This document shows, one piece after another, positions 63,083 through 64,000 of a stretch of DNA of 64,000 nucleotides. The stretch covers positions 620,001 through 684,000 of the forward strand of contig NZ_MTZV01000004.1 of assembly GCF_002362315.1 (NCBI RefSeq), in the 5' to 3' direction. This stretch comes from Paraburkholderia acidicola. GTDB taxonomy: Bacteria > Pseudomonadota > Gammaproteobacteria > Burkholderiales > Burkholderiaceae. The first letter of the stretch is position 1. Each line of letters starts with the position of its first letter. The position numbers and the translations under genes are program-made. The notes under the pieces were generated by a model. It worked only from the letters and a program-made list of their open reading frames with translations, did no database searches and was not told the DNA's origin.

Positions 63083-64000
63083 ATGAAAATACGCCCTCAG
63101 CAGTCGCAGCAAACGCGTGTCCGGATCTCTGCGCTCCTCGCCATCCTCGTTGCAACGTGCAGTCTCGCAGCATGCGGCAGCGGCGGCGATGGTGACGACG
63201 ACTCATCGCCTCCGCCGGTCAACCCCAACGCCCCATCGATCAGTGTCTATGCAGGGCAACCGGATAACCCTGGCTCGACCACCGGTGCGATCGCCTCTGC
63301 CCTGTTCGACACACCGACGGGTCTCATCGTGGACAACACCGGCAAATTGTTTGTGGCCGACAACGGCAACTTCACGGTGAGCGAGATTACCAATGGCGTC
63401 GTCACGACACTTGCGGGCACAGCCGGTGCGAACGGTTCCGCGGATGGCCTCGGCGCGGCTGCACAGTTCGGCGGCCCGGAAGAACTGGCCGTCGATGCAA
63501 CCGACAACGTCTACGTCACCGACGATGTCGCCGGTTCCGATTTTCTGGCCGTACGCAAGATCACAGCGTCGGGTCAGGTCACGACCGTGACCAACCCGGC
63601 AACCGGACAGGCGCTGTTGACAGACGGTAGTGCAGGCATCGCCGTCGACCAGCAGTCCAATGCCTATGTGTTCACGACGGACACCAGTACCGGTGCAAAT
63701 GTGCTCACGCAGATCACGCCGTCGGGAGCGATCAACGTCATTCAACTGGTCAACTCGTCGGGCACGCCGGTTGGTCTCATCGATCCTCAGGACATGACGG
63801 TCGACAGCAGCAACCATCTTTACATTGCCGACGACGATATCAATGCGAACGCTGGCGTGCTCTATCAGGTCGCGCTGAATGGCACGACCGGTGTGGTGAC
63901 GGCGCTCGCCGGGTCGACCGCGACATCGGGCGCGACGGACGGTCCGGGCACGGCCGCGACGTTCAACGGGCTCGGTAATCTCACCACCGATTCCTCAGGG
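63083..64000 (+). CDS. NHL-repeat lipoprotein, 3' partial
   Basis: The frame is open from ATG 63083 to the right edge (306 residues seen). It begins with a lipoprotein signal: basic 'MKIRPQQSQQTRVR', a hydrophobic stretch, and lipobox LAAC followed by GSGG and an acidic/proline linker. NHL/beta-propeller repeats follow: 'FDTPTGLIVDNTGKLFVADNGN', 'GGPEELAVDATDNVYVTDD', 'DPQDMTVDSSNHLYIADDD', each with a VVTTLAG-like strand. ATG 63053 in frame is an alternative start. It is probably a surface-facing propeller protein; function unknown. Confidence 0.85.
   Translation, partial: MKIRPQQSQQTRVRISALLAILVATCSLAACGSGGDGDDDSSPPPVNPNAPSISVYAGQPDNPGSTTGAIASALFDTPTGLIVDNTGKLFVADNGNFTVSEITNGVVTTLAGTAGANGSADGLGAAAQFGGPEELAVDATDNVYVTDDVAGSDFLAVRKITASGQVTTVTNPATGQALLTDGSAGIAVDQQSNAYVFTTDTSTGANVLTQITPSGAINVIQLVNSSGTPVGLIDPQDMTVDSSNHLYIADDDINANAGVLYQVALNGTTGVVTALAGSTATSGATDGPGTAATFNGLGNLTTDSSG

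Overview
The window reads as a chromosomal stretch of a GC-rich betaproteobacterium of the Burkholderia/Paraburkholderia group. The signs are an Omp32/OpcP-type porin, a DUF2844/DUF3443 pair, many LysR/TetR-controlled catabolic modules, dense coding and strong GC3 bias that opens long false ORFs on the opposite strands. I see no rRNA, tRNA, CRISPR array, intact insertion sequence or prophage.

Layout. 1-5.7 kb: the 3' end of a DipZ-like thiol:disulfide protein, msrA, a porin, an alpha/beta hydrolase, a secreted protein with an internal duplication and a small membrane protein. 5.7-10.1 kb (minus strand): an accessory-type D-Ala-D-Ala ligase coupled to a GNAT acetyltransferase, downstream of a leucyl-tRNA synthetase that does not look betaproteobacterial. 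10.4-19.2 kb: a nucleoside-hydrolase lipoprotein, an LprI-like protein, a histidine phosphatase, and two similar TetR/SDR divergent modules with clear palindromic operators. 19.2-27.1 kb: a LysR-controlled operon of PxpA, biotin carrier, biotin carboxylase, and AHS1 and AHS2 carboxyltransferase halves plus an NCS1 permease; this looks like a urea-carboxylase-type enzyme split into separate proteins. 27.4-29.1 kb: a secreted beta-propeller and a small Cys-containing secreted protein. 29.1-33.8 kb: a LysR regulator with an NAD(P)-binding protein, an FAD monooxygenase and a DHA2 exporter.

33.9-48.1 kb is an organosulfur scavenging locus. It holds two SsuD-like FMN monooxygenases, an SfnB/DszC-like flavin monooxygenase, a class II aldolase, a cysteine-dioxygenase-like thiol dioxygenase, a four-domain rhodanese, a LysR regulator, three SsuA/TauA-type binding proteins served by one permease/ATPase pair, and a reversed REC-histidine kinase. 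A 38-bp element (32 of 38 identical) precedes both outer units, and its half-site recurs as a palindrome in the LysR/binding-protein intergenic region.

48.1-54.9 kb (minus strand) is a beta-glucoside operon: GH1 glucosidase, binding protein, two permeases, UgpC-type ATPase and LacI repressor, behind an 18-bp palindromic operator. 55-64 kb: a soluble chemoreceptor-like protein with reversed domain order, an AI-2E family protein with a long C-terminal extension, a LysE exporter, a methyltransferase, a YbhB-like protein, the DUF3443/DUF2844 pair and the start of an NHL-repeat lipoprotein that runs off the window.

Gene functions are family assignments read from motifs and neighbours; no database search was possible. 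The leading candidates for undescribed biology are the split biotin-dependent ring-opening enzyme, the organosulfur locus with its shared upstream element, and the foreign-looking LeuRS next to an accessory ligase.
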